Shown here one piece after another: positions 25,683 to 35,456 of a DNA stretch of 64,000 bases (the first letter of the stretch is position 1; each line of letters opens with the position of its first letter). A model generated the notes under the pieces. It worked only from the letters and a program-made list of their open reading frames with translations. It ran no database searches and was not told the origin of the DNA. This stretch comes from Pseudomonas lalkuanensis (GTDB lineage Bacteria; Pseudomonadota; Gammaproteobacteria; Pseudomonadales; Pseudomonadaceae): NCBI RefSeq assembly GCF_008807375.1, contig NZ_CP043311.1, forward strand, positions 4,382,001 to 4,446,000, in the 5' to 3' direction. A program made the translations under genes and the position numbers.

Positions 25683-27909
25683 GGGCGGCTCCTTGCAGGC
25701 GTGCCGGCATGGCGTCGCCGGCCAGCGGGGTCTGTGGGTCCAGCAGGGACGTGCGGATGAAGTGCAGGTAGCTCTGCAGCCTGCGCAGGGGGGATGTATC
25801 GAACTGCGGTGCGCAGGGCTCGGCGGTGCTGCGCACGCTGTCGATGGCCTGTTCCACGGCGGCCAGGGCGCGCTGGCGGTTGGCTTCCGAGGGCTGGATG
25901 AACAGCCGCACCAGCGCACGCCCCATGGCGCGGATAGCATTGCGCCAGGGCATGGATTCGGCGTAGCAGGACAGCGCCGGCAGGCGCGCCTGTTCCAGGC
26001 GCAGCTCGATCACCGCATGCCCCACCTCCTGCACCAGGAACATCCAGCGCAACAGCTGGCGCTGCACATCCGGGCGGCCGGCGGAATACAGGTAAGCCTG
26101 GTTCAGCAGGTCGCGGGTGCCGCTTTCGAAGCCGGAGACCAGCCCCTTCATCCGGCCGCTCACCGCGCGTACCACGCACATGCGCAGATCATGCTCCAGG
26201 CGACGCCAGAGCCAGGGCCGGTTGGGCGGTAGCAGCACGGCAGCCGCCGCAGTGGCCAAGGCCATGGACAGCACCGAGGCGAGGTACTCGTTGAGCACCC
26301 GATGGGGGTCGAACAGGGTCTGGTTGCCCGGCATGGAGGTCATGGCGAACCACACCAGCAGGCCCAGGCCGGCACCGGCCACTTGCGGCCGCGCGAGCAT
26401 CCAGGCGCCCAGGGCGACCACCGGTGCCAATGCACAGCAGAGCAGCGCGAATCCGTCGATCTCGGGCAACACCCGGAAGGTCATGAAGATGCCGAGGCAA
26501 GCGCCAGCGGAAGCGCCCAGGGTGAGCTGCAGCGACAGTCGCCGGGGATTGGACGAGGACGACGCCAGGGCCGAAACCATGCCGATGGTCATGGCGAAGG
26601 TCCCGCCGCTGGGCCAGGCGGTGGCCATCCAGAACACACTGAGCACCAGGATCAGCAGGCTGCTGCGCAGTCCCGCCACGGCGGCGGCCACGGCATTGGC
26701 GCGGGGCCGGAAGTTCTCCTTCCACTGCTCGCGGGCGTGGTGGTCGTCCAGCAGCGAGGCGTGGGTCTGGGCGTAGTTGTGCAGGTCGTCGGCGAAGCGA
26801 TAGAGCAGCTCGGCGGCGGTGTCGTAGTCCAGGCTCTGGGCTTCGCTGGGGTGCTGCATGGCGAGCTGTGCCCGACCGCTGCGGATCAGTTGCATCAGTT
26901 CCTGCTTGCAGGCCTCCAGGCGGATGGCGAGCTGCGCCGCATCGGCTTCGCTGCTGAGGCGATCGCGCAGTGGCGCGAGCAGACCGGAGACTTCGGCCAG
27001 GCACGGCTGCAATGCAGCGAGCACGATCCCGCCGTAGGAGCCAGCCCTGCTGGCGGACATCGAGTCCTCTGAGGTCTCGCGAGCAGAGCTCGCTCCTACG
27101 TCAGATGCAGGCGCGTTGGCCAGGCGCCGGAGCAACTGGTGCAGGCCGTGGAAACGGGTGGAGAGCACCATGAACTCGTTGTTCAGCCGCGCCAGGCGCC
27201 CGCTGCGCATGCGCATGTGCGGGTCTTCGAAGGCGGTGGCGCTGCGCATGTTCTCCAGGCTCACGGCGGCGGCGGCAAAGCGCGCGGTGCTGGCGTCGAA
27301 GCGCGCAGTATCCAGGCCGCCGGCCAGCCCTTCGCAGGCGAAGGCGGCGAAGTCGCGGAAGCGTCCGTGCAGGGTGTTGCGCAGGTCGGTACGGGTGCTC
27401 TGCGGCAGGATCAGCCCGTTGACCAGGCCGGTGCAGAGAATGCCCAGGCTGATTTCCAGCACCCGCCAGAGCGCGAGCATGAAGGCATCGTCGGGGTGGG
27501 TCGTGGCCGGCAGGCCGATCATCACCGCCGTGTAGCCGGCCAGCACGCAGGCATAGCCGCGAAAATCGCGATAGCGCGCGGCACCAGCGGTGCACAGGCC
27601 GATCCAGACCGCCAGGCAAAGCATGAACAGCACCCGTTCCTGGTTGAACAGGGCGATCAGCGCCACCATCACCGTCAGCCCCAGCAGGGTCCCGATGATG
27701 CGGTAGAAGCTCTTGGCCAGGACCTGCCCGCTCTGCGGCTGCATGACGATGAACACGGTCACCAGCACGGTTCCCGGCTGCGGCAGTTCCAGGCGATAGG
27801 CCAGCCACAGCGCAAGGAAGGCGGTGAGCAGCGCCTTGAAGATGAAGGCCCAGGTCAGGCCGTCACTGCGCGCCCAGTCGGCCAGCGCGCGGTTGAAGGT
27901 TTGCACCAT
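25672..27909 (-). CDS. FUSC-family inner membrane efflux transporter 1
   Basis: A 745-aa transporter of the aromatic-acid exporter type (AaeB-like). It has two clusters of membrane helices: an N-terminal set (about 24-165), a long soluble helical region, then a second set (about 400-520) with SVFWMATAWPSGGTFAM, and a cytoplasmic C-terminal domain. It works with the adaptor and DUF1656 protein encoded downstream and the NodT channel encoded 9 bp upstream. A divergent LysR gene at 29606 is the likely regulator. Confidence 0.9.
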   Translation of the reverse strand: MVQTFNRALADWARSDGLTWAFIFKALLTAFLALWLAYRLELPQPGTVLVTVFIVMQPQSGQVLAKSFYRIIGTLLGLTVMVALIALFNQERVLFMLCLAVWIGLCTAGAARYRDFRGYACVLAGYTAVMIGLPATTHPDDAFMLALWRVLEISLGILCTGLVNGLILPQSTRTDLRNTLHGRFRDFAAFACEGLAGGLDTARFDASTARFAAAAVSLENMRSATAFEDPHMRMRSGRLARLNNEFMVLSTRFHGLHQLLRRLANAPASDVGASSARETSEDSMSASRAGSYGGIVLAALQPCLAEVSGLLAPLRDRLSSEADAAQLAIRLEACKQELMQLIRSGRAQLAMQHPSEAQSLDYDTAAELLYRFADDLHNYAQTHASLLDDHHAREQWKENFRPRANAVAAAVAGLRSSLLILVLSVFWMATAWPSGGTFAMTIGMVSALASSSSNPRRLSLQLTLGASAGACLGIFMTFRVLPEIDGFALLCCALAPVVALGAWMLARPQVAGAGLGLLVWFAMTSMPGNQTLFDPHRVLNEYLASVLSMALATAAAAVLLPPNRPWLWRRLEHDLRMCVVRAVSGRMKGLVSGFESGTRDLLNQAYLYSAGRPDVQRQLLRWMFLVQEVGHAVIELRLEQARLPALSCYAESMPWRNAIRAMGRALVRLFIQPSEANRQRALAAVEQAIDSVRSTAEPCAPQFDTSPLRRLQSYLHFIRTSLLDPQTPLAGDAMPARLQGAAHAA

Positions 27910-27918
27910 GAAGGGACC

Positions 27919-29427
27919 TCAGGACTTGGGAAGAAAGCGCAGGCGCGGTGCCTGCGGTGCCAGGCCGGCATCGGAAGGGCCGCCCGCCTCGGGCATCACG
28001 CCGCCGCCAAGGGCCAGCAGCAGGTCGGCCTGGGCGCCGAGCAGCGCCGCGCGTACCTGCTGTTGCTGGAGCTGGCGCTGGAACAGATCGGGCTGGGTTT
28101 CCAGCACCGTATCGAAGCCGGTCAGGCCGCGTTGCTGGGCCAGCAACGCGAGGTCGCAGGTCTTCTGCGCGGCGGCCACCGCTTCGGCGGCCAGTGCCTG
28201 CTGCTGATGCAGCGACTTGATGCGCACCAGGGCATCGGCCACCTGTTGCAGCGCGGTGACCAGGGTCTGGTTGTACTGCTCCACCGCCAGGTCGTACTCG
28301 GCAGCGGCAGCGCCAAGCTCGCCCCGGCGCAGGCCGCCATCGAACACCGGCAGGCTGAGGGCCGGGCCGAGGTTGTAGGTGAGCTTGTCGTAGCGCAGGA
28401 AATCCAGCACACCGCCCTGGGTAGCGTTGGAGCCGATGCCGCCCAGCAGGTTGACGTTGGGGTAGAAGCCTGCCTTGGCGACTTCGATGCCGCGCGCCTG
28501 CGCCGCCACCTGCCAGCGGCTGGCCACCAGGTCCGGCCGGCGCCCGAGCAGTTCCAGCGGCAGCTGCGCCGGCAGACCGGGCATGTTCTGCAGATCGAGT
28601 GTGGGACGCTGCAAGCGTTCGCCCTCCCCCGGCCCCTTGCCGGCCAGGGCGGCGAGCTGGTTGCGGGTCAGGGCGATGGACTCGTCCAGGGCGTCGATCT
28701 GCCGATGGCTTTCCGGCAGGGGCGCTTCGGCGCGACTGACGTCCAGGCGCGTACCGATACCGTCGCGCAGGCGACGCTCAGCCAGCTGCAGGACTTGTTC
28801 CTGTTGGGAAAGATTGGCCCGGGCAATATCCCTCTCCGCGTGCAACAGCGCCAGCCGGATGTAGCTGCGCACCAGGTTGCCCTGCAGCTCCAGCGCGGCC
28901 AGGCGCGCCTCGGCCACCGCTACGCGGGTCTGGTCCAGGGCCTGGTGGCTGCGGCTGCGCTCACGGCCCCAGAGGTCGAGGTCGTAGGAAAAGCCCAGCA
29001 GGCTGGTGTTGTTCCAACTGGTGGTGCGGGCGAGCTCGCCGGGGCCGTAGAAGTAATCGTCGGGCCAGCGCTTGCGCTGCAGGTTGGCATCGAAGTTGAC
29101 CTGGGGCTGCTCGGCCGACTCCACCACCCCGGCCAGGGCGCGGGCCTGGCGCACGCGGGCGGCGGCCATGGCCAGGCTGGGACTGCCCGCCAGCGCCTGC
29201 TCCATCCAGACGTCCAACTGCGGATCGCCATAGGCGCGCCACCACTGGGCGCTGGGCCAGGCGGCATCGCGCTCGGCGCGGCGAATGGCCGAACCGGGGT
29301 CCAGTTGGCTGGCGTCCAGGCGCTCGGCCTGGGGGGCTATGCCCTGACTATCGATACAAGCGCAGAGGAGCGAAACGACGGAGAACAGACTGGCGCGGGC
29401 GACGCCGGGCCAAGGGTTGCGGTGCAC
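27919..29427 (-). CDS. NodT-family outer membrane efflux lipoprotein
   Basis: A 502-aa TolC-like channel. A hydrophobic N-terminus ending in SLLCAC suggests a lipid-modified Cys. Two copies of the outer membrane efflux repeat follow, with WWRAYGDPQLDVWMEQAL, NFDANLQRKR, the LLGFSYDLDLWGRERS motif and RRPDLVASRWQVAAQ in the second half. The start is GTG at 29425-29427 with CAGGA about nine bases upstream; the ATG just upstream is out of frame. It is first in the efflux operon. Confidence 0.9.
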   Translation of the reverse strand: MHRNPWPGVARASLFSVVSLLCACIDSQGIAPQAERLDASQLDPGSAIRRAERDAAWPSAQWWRAYGDPQLDVWMEQALAGSPSLAMAAARVRQARALAGVVESAEQPQVNFDANLQRKRWPDDYFYGPGELARTTSWNNTSLLGFSYDLDLWGRERSRSHQALDQTRVAVAEARLAALELQGNLVRSYIRLALLHAERDIARANLSQQEQVLQLAERRLRDGIGTRLDVSRAEAPLPESHRQIDALDESIALTRNQLAALAGKGPGEGERLQRPTLDLQNMPGLPAQLPLELLGRRPDLVASRWQVAAQARGIEVAKAGFYPNVNLLGGIGSNATQGGVLDFLRYDKLTYNLGPALSLPVFDGGLRRGELGAAAAEYDLAVEQYNQTLVTALQQVADALVRIKSLHQQQALAAEAVAAAQKTCDLALLAQQRGLTGFDTVLETQPDLFQRQLQQQQVRAALLGAQADLLLALGGGVMPEAGGPSDAGLAPQAPRLRFLPKS

Positions 29428-29605
29428 TGCGGCATATCCTGAATGCTGGGTAACCAGGGCTGATGCCTGGAACGGCGGCGATTCTAGAACTGGGCACTCT
29501 CGGCGATAAGGCGACGGATAGATAAAGGATTGTGTACTGAATCAGCCATAATCCACCGACATACTTCGTGACAAAATTCGGCTCCCTTCCGGGCCAGGAC
29601 CCTAC

Positions 29606-30556
29606 ATGGACATCCTTTTCAACATGCGCGCCTTCGTCTGCGTGGCGGAAACCGGCAGCTTCACTGCGGCTGCCCAGCGCATGGACCTCACCACCTCGTA
29701 CATTTCCCGCGCCGTCGCCACCCTCGAAACCCACCTGCGCACCCGCCTGCTGCACCGTACCACCCGCCGCATCGCCCTGACCGAAGCCGGCCAGCGCTAC
29801 CTGCTGCGCTGCGAGCAGATCCTTGGCTATATCGAAGAGGCCGAAGCCGAGGCCAGCGAGGCTCATGCACGCCCAGTGGGCAATCTGAAGGTGCATGCCA
29901 TGACCGGCATCGGCCAGCACTACCTGATCAAGGCCATCGCCGGGTACAGCGAGAAGTACCCGGACGTGAGCTTCGACCTGACCCTGGCCAACCGCACCAC
30001 CGACATCCTCGACGAGGGTTACGACATCTCGGTGGTGATCGCCCAGGAACTGCCGGACTCGGGGTTCATTTCCAAGCAGCTCGGCACCACCTACAGCGTG
30101 CTCTGCGCATCGCCCGGCTACATCGAGAAGCACGGCGCGCCGCGCCTGCCCGCTGAGCTGGCGAAGCACCGCTGCCTGCGCCTGGTGAACAACGTGATGT
30201 CCCTGGACAAGTGGCTGTTCGAAGGACCGGACGGCCAGGAGATGGTCAGCGTCAACCAGACGCCCTTCCAGGTGAACACCGCCGACGCCATGACCGAAGC
30301 CATCAAGGCCGGCATAGGGGTTGGCGTGGTGCCGGTGTACTCAGCCATCAGCGGCCTGAGGGACGGCAGCCTGGTGCGCGTCCTGCCCAACCACAGCCTC
30401 TTTCCCCTGGGCATCTACGCCCTCTACCCGTCGCGGCAATTCCTCGACGCGAAGATCCGCACCTGGGTGGAATTCCTCCGTGAATTCCTGCCGGAGCGCG
30501 TGGCGGCGGATGAGAAGGCAGTGGCGGAGTACAGCTTGAGGTTGGGGGGGCGATAG
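29606..30556 (+). CDS. LysR-family transcriptional regulator of efflux operon
   Basis: A 316-aa LysR protein. The HTH is at residues about 4-62 (FVCVAETGSFTAAAQRMD, YISRAVATLETHLRTRLLHR), followed by the periplasmic-binding-protein-like effector domain. It is divergent from the NodT-FUSC-DUF1656-HlyD operon with 178 bp between them, the standard layout for a LysR gene activating its neighbour (as AaeR does for aaeXAB). The ligand is presumably an aromatic acid or other exported compound. Confidence 0.9.
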   Translation: MDILFNMRAFVCVAETGSFTAAAQRMDLTTSYISRAVATLETHLRTRLLHRTTRRIALTEAGQRYLLRCEQILGYIEEAEAEASEAHARPVGNLKVHAMTGIGQHYLIKAIAGYSEKYPDVSFDLTLANRTTDILDEGYDISVVIAQELPDSGFISKQLGTTYSVLCASPGYIEKHGAPRLPAELAKHRCLRLVNNVMSLDKWLFEGPDGQEMVSVNQTPFQVNTADAMTEAIKAGIGVGVVPVYSAISGLRDGSLVRVLPNHSLFPLGIYALYPSRQFLDAKIRTWVEFLREFLPERVAADEKAVAEYSLRLGGR

Positions 30557-30596
30557 GGGCGTCGCGCTGGCCAACCACCCTGCCCTGGCAGGAGCC

Positions 30597-30619
30597 CTGT
30601 GGGGGCGAATTCATTCGCC
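30597..30619. repeat. REP-like palindromic repeat, GCGAATTCATTCGC type
   Basis: CTGTGGGGGCGAATTCATTCGCC in the gap between the LysR and DUF3087 genes; the core GGCGAA-TTCA-TTCGCC is an inverted repeat. Related copies are at 35343, 40950, 41041, 47948, 53378, 53456 and 54421. Confidence 0.75.
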
Positions 30620-30728
30620 AGGCAGAACGAAGTTCTGCCGTAGGTTGGTGCTGAGGAACGAAGCCCAACATTTCCCTGCGCAGCTCCGTGCCATCAGCCG
30701 CTCTCCCGGAAGTAGGAAGGTGGCGGAG

Positions 30729-31265
30729 CTACTTACCGTATCCCTTCACCGCCTCCAGCCAGCTCAGCTCCAGACGGTTCTGCTCCACTTCCAGACCCTG
30801 TGCCTCCATCGCTTCACGGTGCTGGTCGATCTCGCGCACGTGATGGCTGAGGTCGGCGCTGTTGCCGTCCAGCTGGTGCATCTGGGTCAGGCCCAGGTGG
30901 TAGAAGCGCAGCAGCTTCATCGCCGCCGGATCACCCGCCGCCACCCCCGCCTTGACCTTGTGCATGACGTTGGTAACGCGCATCAGGCTGCGCTTGAGCT
31001 GCCAGCCGTAAACGGCCGGCGCCATCCAGGGACGCGGCCAGAGCTGGATGCGCACCACGGCGACGGTGATCGCCAGCCCGGCCAGCACACCGATCAGGTT
31101 CCAGCGGAAATTGTCGCCGCCGGGCGTGCCGAACACCTGCACGCAGAAGGTGGACATCAGCAGCGCCAGGGCGATGAAGATCGCCGCGACCACCAGGGTG
31201 ATGCGGCGGGTCTGCTTGCGGTAGAGCTCGGGGCTCATGGGGCGGATTTCGAAGGACTCGCTCAT
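30729..31265 (-). CDS. DUF3087 family membrane protein
   Basis: A 178-aa protein with two predicted membrane helices (residues about 21-46 and 56-75) and a soluble helical C-terminus (HHVREIDQHREAMEAQGLEV). The ATG at 31263-31265 overlaps the stop of hrpA by one base (TGATG), so translation is coupled to the helicase. It is conserved beside hrpA in pseudomonads; the function is unknown. Confidence 0.85.
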   Translation of the reverse strand: MSESFEIRPMSPELYRKQTRRITLVVAAIFIALALLMSTFCVQVFGTPGGDNFRWNLIGVLAGLAITVAVVRIQLWPRPWMAPAVYGWQLKRSLMRVTNVMHKVKAGVAAGDPAAMKLLRFYHLGLTQMHQLDGNSADLSHHVREIDQHREAMEAQGLEVEQNRLELSWLEAVKGYGK

Positions 31266-34200
31266 CAGGCTTCTACCTGGCTCCACTGTTTGTTCAGGCG
31301 CTTGTCGGATACCGCCATCTTCGTGCCCAGTTGCTGGGCGAACAGCGAGACGCGGTATTCCTCCAGCATCCAGCGATAGAGCACCAGCTCCGGATCGCGC
31401 TTGCCTTCCTGGGCGTGCTTGGCCAGGCGGGCCTGGTATTGCTCCCAGTAGCCGGCCAGCTCGCCGGACCAGACGCGGTCGCGCTGCAGCTGGGCGGCGA
31501 TCTTGTCGAAACGCTGCTCGATGGCCTTGAGGTAGCGCGGCAGTTCCTTCAGCCATTCCGCCGGGGTTTCGCGGACGAAGCCCGGATAGACCAGGTTGCC
31601 CAGCTGCGCCTTGATGTCGTTGAGCGCCACCGCCTGGGCCAGGTCGATGCGGCCCTTGAAGCGTTTCTGCAGGGCATGCCAGAGCTTGAGGATTTCCAGG
31701 GTCAGGCGCGCCAGGCGTTCGGCATGCTCGGCCCAGGCGCCGCGCTTCTTCTCGGCGAGCGAGGCCAGGGCCGCGCCGTCGCGGGGCAGGCTGGCTTCGC
31801 CGTCGAGGATGCAGCTGTCCAGGCTGGCCAGGAGAATGTCTTCCACCAGCGCATCGACGCGGCCCATGTCGCGATACAGCAGGCCCAGCTCGGTAAGGCC
31901 CGGCAACTTGCCGCGGAGGAACTTGGCGGTTTCCGCCAGTTGCTGCAGCAAGAGGCGCTGCAGGGCGCGACGGTGTTGCCAGTCAGCTTCGACCTGGGTC
32001 GGGAAGCGGCTTTCCTTGACGCTGCCACCCTCCTCCACCAGCGCGGGGTAGACGGTCATGGAAAGGCCGGCGACCTTCTGCTGGGTGCTTGAAGCCACCT
32101 GGGCGAAGCCCTTGGCCTCCACCGGCTTCTGCTCCTGCTGCGCCTGCGGAATGGCCAGGGCGGCCTGGCTGGCTTCGGCAAAGCGCGCGGTGATCTCGGC
32201 CAGGTCGCGTCCTTCGCCGAGGAACTTGCCACGGGCGTCCACCACCTCGAGGTTCATCTTCAGGTGGTTTTCCAGCTGCACGGCGGCCTCGACCCAGGCT
32301 TCTTCCGGCACGCGGGCGCCGGTCATGCGGGTGAGTTCGCGGCCCAGGGATTCAGGCAAAGAACCCTGGCCGAAGACAATCTTGTCCAGCGCCGCCTTCA
32401 CGAAGTCCGGCACCGGTACGAAGTTCTTGCGGATGGCCTTGGGCAGGTTGCGCACCAGGGCGACGCACTTGGCCTCCAGCAGACCCGGCACCAGCCATTC
32501 CAGGCGCTCCGCCGGCAGTTGCGGCAGCAGCGGCGCCGGCACCCGCAGGGTCACGCCGTCACGCGGGTGGCCGGGTTCGAAGTGGTAGGTCAGCGGCAGC
32601 TGCAGCTCGCCCAGGCGCAGTTTGTCCGGGTACTGCGCGGCGGTGACTTCGCTGGCTTCACGGGCCAGCACGTCTTCCTCGCGCATGATCAGCAGGTTCG
32701 GGTTGTTCGCCCTTTCGCGCTCGTACCATTTCTCGAAGCTGGCGGTCTGGTAGATGTCCGCCGGCAGGCGCGCCGCGTAGTAGGCGAACAGGGTTTCCTC
32801 GTCGGCGAGGATGTCACGGCGGCGGGCCTTGGCTTCCAGTTCGTCGAGCTTCTCCAGCAACTGGCGGTTGGCGGCGAGGCACTTCGCCTTGCTGTGGATT
32901 TCGCCGCGTACCAGGCCTTCGCGGATGAACAGCTCACGGGAGACTTCCGGGTCCACCGGGCCATAGTGCACGGCGCGGCGGCCGACGATGATCAGGCCGT
33001 AGAGGGTGATCTGCTCGAAGGCCACGACCTGGCCACGACGCTTCTCCCAGTGCGGTTCCAGGTGATTCTTCTTCACCAGGTGACCGGCCAGGGGTTCCAG
33101 CCAGTCCGGCTCGATCTTCGCGACCATCCGCGCGAACAGCTTGGTGGTTTCCACCAGCTCGGCGGTCATCACCCACTGCGGGCGCTTCCTGGCGATGGCA
33201 GTGCCCGGATGGATCCAGAAGCGCCGCTGACGCGCGCCGAGGTAGTCGCCGTCCTCGGTCTTCTGGCCGATCTGGCTCAGCAGGCCGCAGAGGATCGCCT
33301 TGTGCACCTTGGCGTAATCGATGCTGCGCTCGGGGGCTTCACCCGCCTTGCCGGGCGCCGGCTGCGGACGTGGTTTGGCGTCTTTCTGTGGCTTGGCAGC
33401 TTCGGTGCTCTCGCCCTTGCCGGCCACGGGGAAGAGCTTCAGCTCGCGGCAGATCAGCACCAGTTGGCGGTGGGCGTCGCGCCATTCGCGCAGACGCAGG
33501 TAGTTTAGGAAATTCTTCCGACACCAGGTGCGCAGGGCGTTGGAACCCAGCGCCTGGCGCTGTTCTTCGAAACCGCGCCAGAGGTTGATCAGCGCGGCGA
33601 AATCGGAATCCACATCCTTCCATTGCGCGTGCGCCTGGTCGGCGGCCTGCTGGCGTTCGATCGGCCGTTCACGCGGGTCCTGCACCGACAGCGCGGCGGT
33701 GATCACCAGCACTTCGTCCAGGCTGCCCTGGCGAGCCCCTTCCAGCACCATGCGCCCCAGGCGCGGGTCGATGGGCAGGCGCGCCAACTGGCGACCGATG
33801 GGGGTGAGCTGGCTCTCGCGATTCACCGCCGAAAGCTCCTGCAGCAGGGTGAAGCCGTCCTTGATCGCCTTGCCGTCCGGCGGCTCGATGAAGGGGAAGG
33901 CTTCGATATCGCCCAGGCGCAGGTGGAGCATCTGCAGGATCACCGCCGCGAGGTTGGTACGCAGGATCTCCGGATCGGTAAAGGTCGGGCGGGAAAGGAA
34001 ATCCTCCTCGCTGTAGAGGCGTACGCAGATGCCGGGCTCGACCCGGCCGCAACGGCCCTTGCGCTGGTTGGCGCTGGCCTGGGACACCGCTTCCACCGGC
34101 AGGCGCTGAACCTTGGCGCGGTAGCTGTAGCGGCTGATGCGCGCGGTGCCGCTGTCGATCACATAGCGGATGCCCGGCACCGTCAGCGAGGTTTCCGCGA

Positions 34201-35269
34201 CGTTGGTGGAAAGCACGATCTTGCGGCCCGGCATGGGCTGGAAGATCTTCTGCTGCTCGGCGGGCGTCAGGCGCGCGTACAGCGGCAGCACTTCGGTGTG
34301 CTTGAGTTGAGCCTTGCGCAGCACTTCGGCGCAGTCGCGGATTTCCCGCTCGCCAGGGAGAAACACCAGCACGTCGCCGGGGCGCTTGCCCACTTCGCGT
34401 TCATGCGCGGCGATCTCGTCCAGGGCACGGAGGATGCCCTGGTCCACGGACAGGTCGTCGAACAGCGCCTCGCCATCCTCGTCCACCTCGGCGGCCAGCG
34501 GCCGGTACCAGGTTTCCACCGGGTAGGTGCGGCCGGACACCTCGATGATCGGCGCATCGCCGAAATGTTTCGAAAAGCGCTCCAGGTCGATGGTGGCCGA
34601 GGTGATGATCAACTTGAGGTCGGGCCGGCGCGGCAGCAGGGTCTTGAGGTAGCCGAGGAGGAAGTCGATGTTCAGGCTGCGCTCGTGGGCCTCGTCGACG
34701 ATGATGGTGTCGTAGCGTTCGAGGAAGCGGTCGTGCTGGGTTTCGGCCAGCAGGATGCCGTCGGTCATCAGCTTGATCAGGCTGCGTTCGTTGGACTGGT
34801 CCTCGAAGCGCACCTGGTAGCCCACCAGCTCGCCCAGGGGGCTGCCGATTTCCTCGGCCACCCGCGTGGCGACGCTGCGTGCCGCCAGCCGGCGCGGCTG
34901 GGTATGGCCGATCAGGCCGTGGGTGCCGCGACCGATCTCCAGGCAGATCTTCGGCAACTGGGTGGTCTTGCCCGAACCGGTTTCGCCGGCGATCACCAGC
35001 ACCTGGTGCTTTTCCAGGGCCGCCTTGATCTCGTCGCGCTTGGCCGCGATGGGCAGGGCATCGTCGTAGCGCATTACCGGCACGCTGGCACGCCGCGCCT
35101 CCGCCCGCGACACCGAGGCCTGGAAGCGCTCGGCCCACTGCGCCAGCTTGGTGGCATCCGGCTGCTTGCGCAGTTCATGGAGCTGCCGGCGCAGGCGATG
35201 GCGGTCGGCGCCCATGGCCTGGTCGAGGCGTTGCAGGAGTTGTTCGGGGCTGGGGGATTGCTCGCTCAT
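31265..35269 (-). CDS. hrpA: ATP-dependent RNA helicase HrpA
   Basis: A 1334-aa DEAH-box RNA helicase. Walker A is VIAGETGSGKTTQLPK, the DEAH motif is IIVDEAHERSLN, motif III is ITSATID, and motif VI is SQASANQRKGRCGRVEPG. The HA2 and OB-fold regions and the long HrpA-specific C-terminal region (DUF3418) follow, giving the full family length. The start is taken at the ATG 35267-35269 (MSEQSPSPEQLL); the frame extends 11 codons further only through a TTG. HrpA acts in ribosome rescue and mRNA processing in characterised bacteria. Confidence 0.95.
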   Translation of the reverse strand: MSEQSPSPEQLLQRLDQAMGADRHRLRRQLHELRKQPDATKLAQWAERFQASVSRAEARRASVPVMRYDDALPIAAKRDEIKAALEKHQVLVIAGETGSGKTTQLPKICLEIGRGTHGLIGHTQPRRLAARSVATRVAEEIGSPLGELVGYQVRFEDQSNERSLIKLMTDGILLAETQHDRFLERYDTIIVDEAHERSLNIDFLLGYLKTLLPRRPDLKLIITSATIDLERFSKHFGDAPIIEVSGRTYPVETWYRPLAAEVDEDGEALFDDLSVDQGILRALDEIAAHEREVGKRPGDVLVFLPGEREIRDCAEVLRKAQLKHTEVLPLYARLTPAEQQKIFQPMPGRKIVLSTNVAETSLTVPGIRYVIDSGTARISRYSYRAKVQRLPVEAVSQASANQRKGRCGRVEPGICVRLYSEEDFLSRPTFTDPEILRTNLAAVILQMLHLRLGDIEAFPFIEPPDGKAIKDGFTLLQELSAVNRESQLTPIGRQLARLPIDPRLGRMVLEGARQGSLDEVLVITAALSVQDPRERPIERQQAADQAHAQWKDVDSDFAALINLWRGFEEQRQALGSNALRTWCRKNFLNYLRLREWRDAHRQLVLICRELKLFPVAGKGESTEAAKPQKDAKPRPQPAPGKAGEAPERSIDYAKVHKAILCGLLSQIGQKTEDGDYLGARQRRFWIHPGTAIARKRPQWVMTAELVETTKLFARMVAKIEPDWLEPLAGHLVKKNHLEPHWEKRRGQVVAFEQITLYGLIIVGRRAVHYGPVDPEVSRELFIREGLVRGEIHSKAKCLAANRQLLEKLDELEAKARRRDILADEETLFAYYAARLPADIYQTASFEKWYERERANNPNLLIMREEDVLAREASEVTAAQYPDKLRLGELQLPLTYHFEPGHPRDGVTLRVPAPLLPQLPAERLEWLVPGLLEAKCVALVRNLPKAIRKNFVPVPDFVKAALDKIVFGQGSLPESLGRELTRMTGARVPEEAWVEAAVQLENHLKMNLEVVDARGKFLGEGRDLAEITARFAEASQAALAIPQAQQEQKPVEAKGFAQVASSTQQKVAGLSMTVYPALVEEGGSVKESRFPTQVEADWQHRRALQRLLLQQLAETAKFLRGKLPGLTELGLLYRDMGRVDALVEDILLASLDSCILDGEASLPRDGAALASLAEKKRGAWAEHAERLARLTLEILKLWHALQKRFKGRIDLAQAVALNDIKAQLGNLVYPGFVRETPAEWLKELPRYLKAIEQRFDKIAAQLQRDRVWSGELAGYWEQYQARLAKHAQEGKRDPELVLYRWMLEEYRVSLFAQQLGTKMAVSDKRLNKQWSQVEA

Positions 35270-35342
35270 CGGTTCCGCTGATTCTGCTGTCGTTTTCGGC
35301 AAGGGCGGAATTGTCGCAGATTTCCCCCGGCGCGGGCTTGGA

Positions 35343-35374
35343 CCTGTAGGGGCGAATTCATTCGCCCCTACAGG
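35343..35374. repeat. REP-like palindromic repeat (perfect 14-bp arms)
   Basis: CCTGTAGGGGCGAA-TTCA-TTCGCCCCTACAGG: perfect 14-bp arms. The same 32 bp occur at 40950-40981. Confidence 0.85.
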
Positions 35375-35410
35375 TGAACCGCCCCATCAGCGCCGTAGAC
35401 CGCCTGAAAC

Positions 35411-35440
35411 GACAAGGCCCCGCGAGTGCGGGGCCTTGTC
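35411..35440. terminator. Terminator hairpin between hrpA and fadD1
   Basis: GACAAGGCCCCGC-GAGT-GCGGGGCCTTGTC, 13-bp perfect arms, 17 bp beyond the acyl-CoA ligase stop. Confidence 0.8.
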
Positions 35441-35456
35441 TGGTGGTTCGGCGGGA

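Noticed and set aside
27139..29442. 767-codon plus-strand frame across the NodT and FUSC genes
   Set aside because: Antisense shadow; Gln- and His-rich product with no family features.
33623..35281. 552-codon plus-strand frame opposite hrpA
   Set aside because: Antisense shadow of a well-supported helicase gene.
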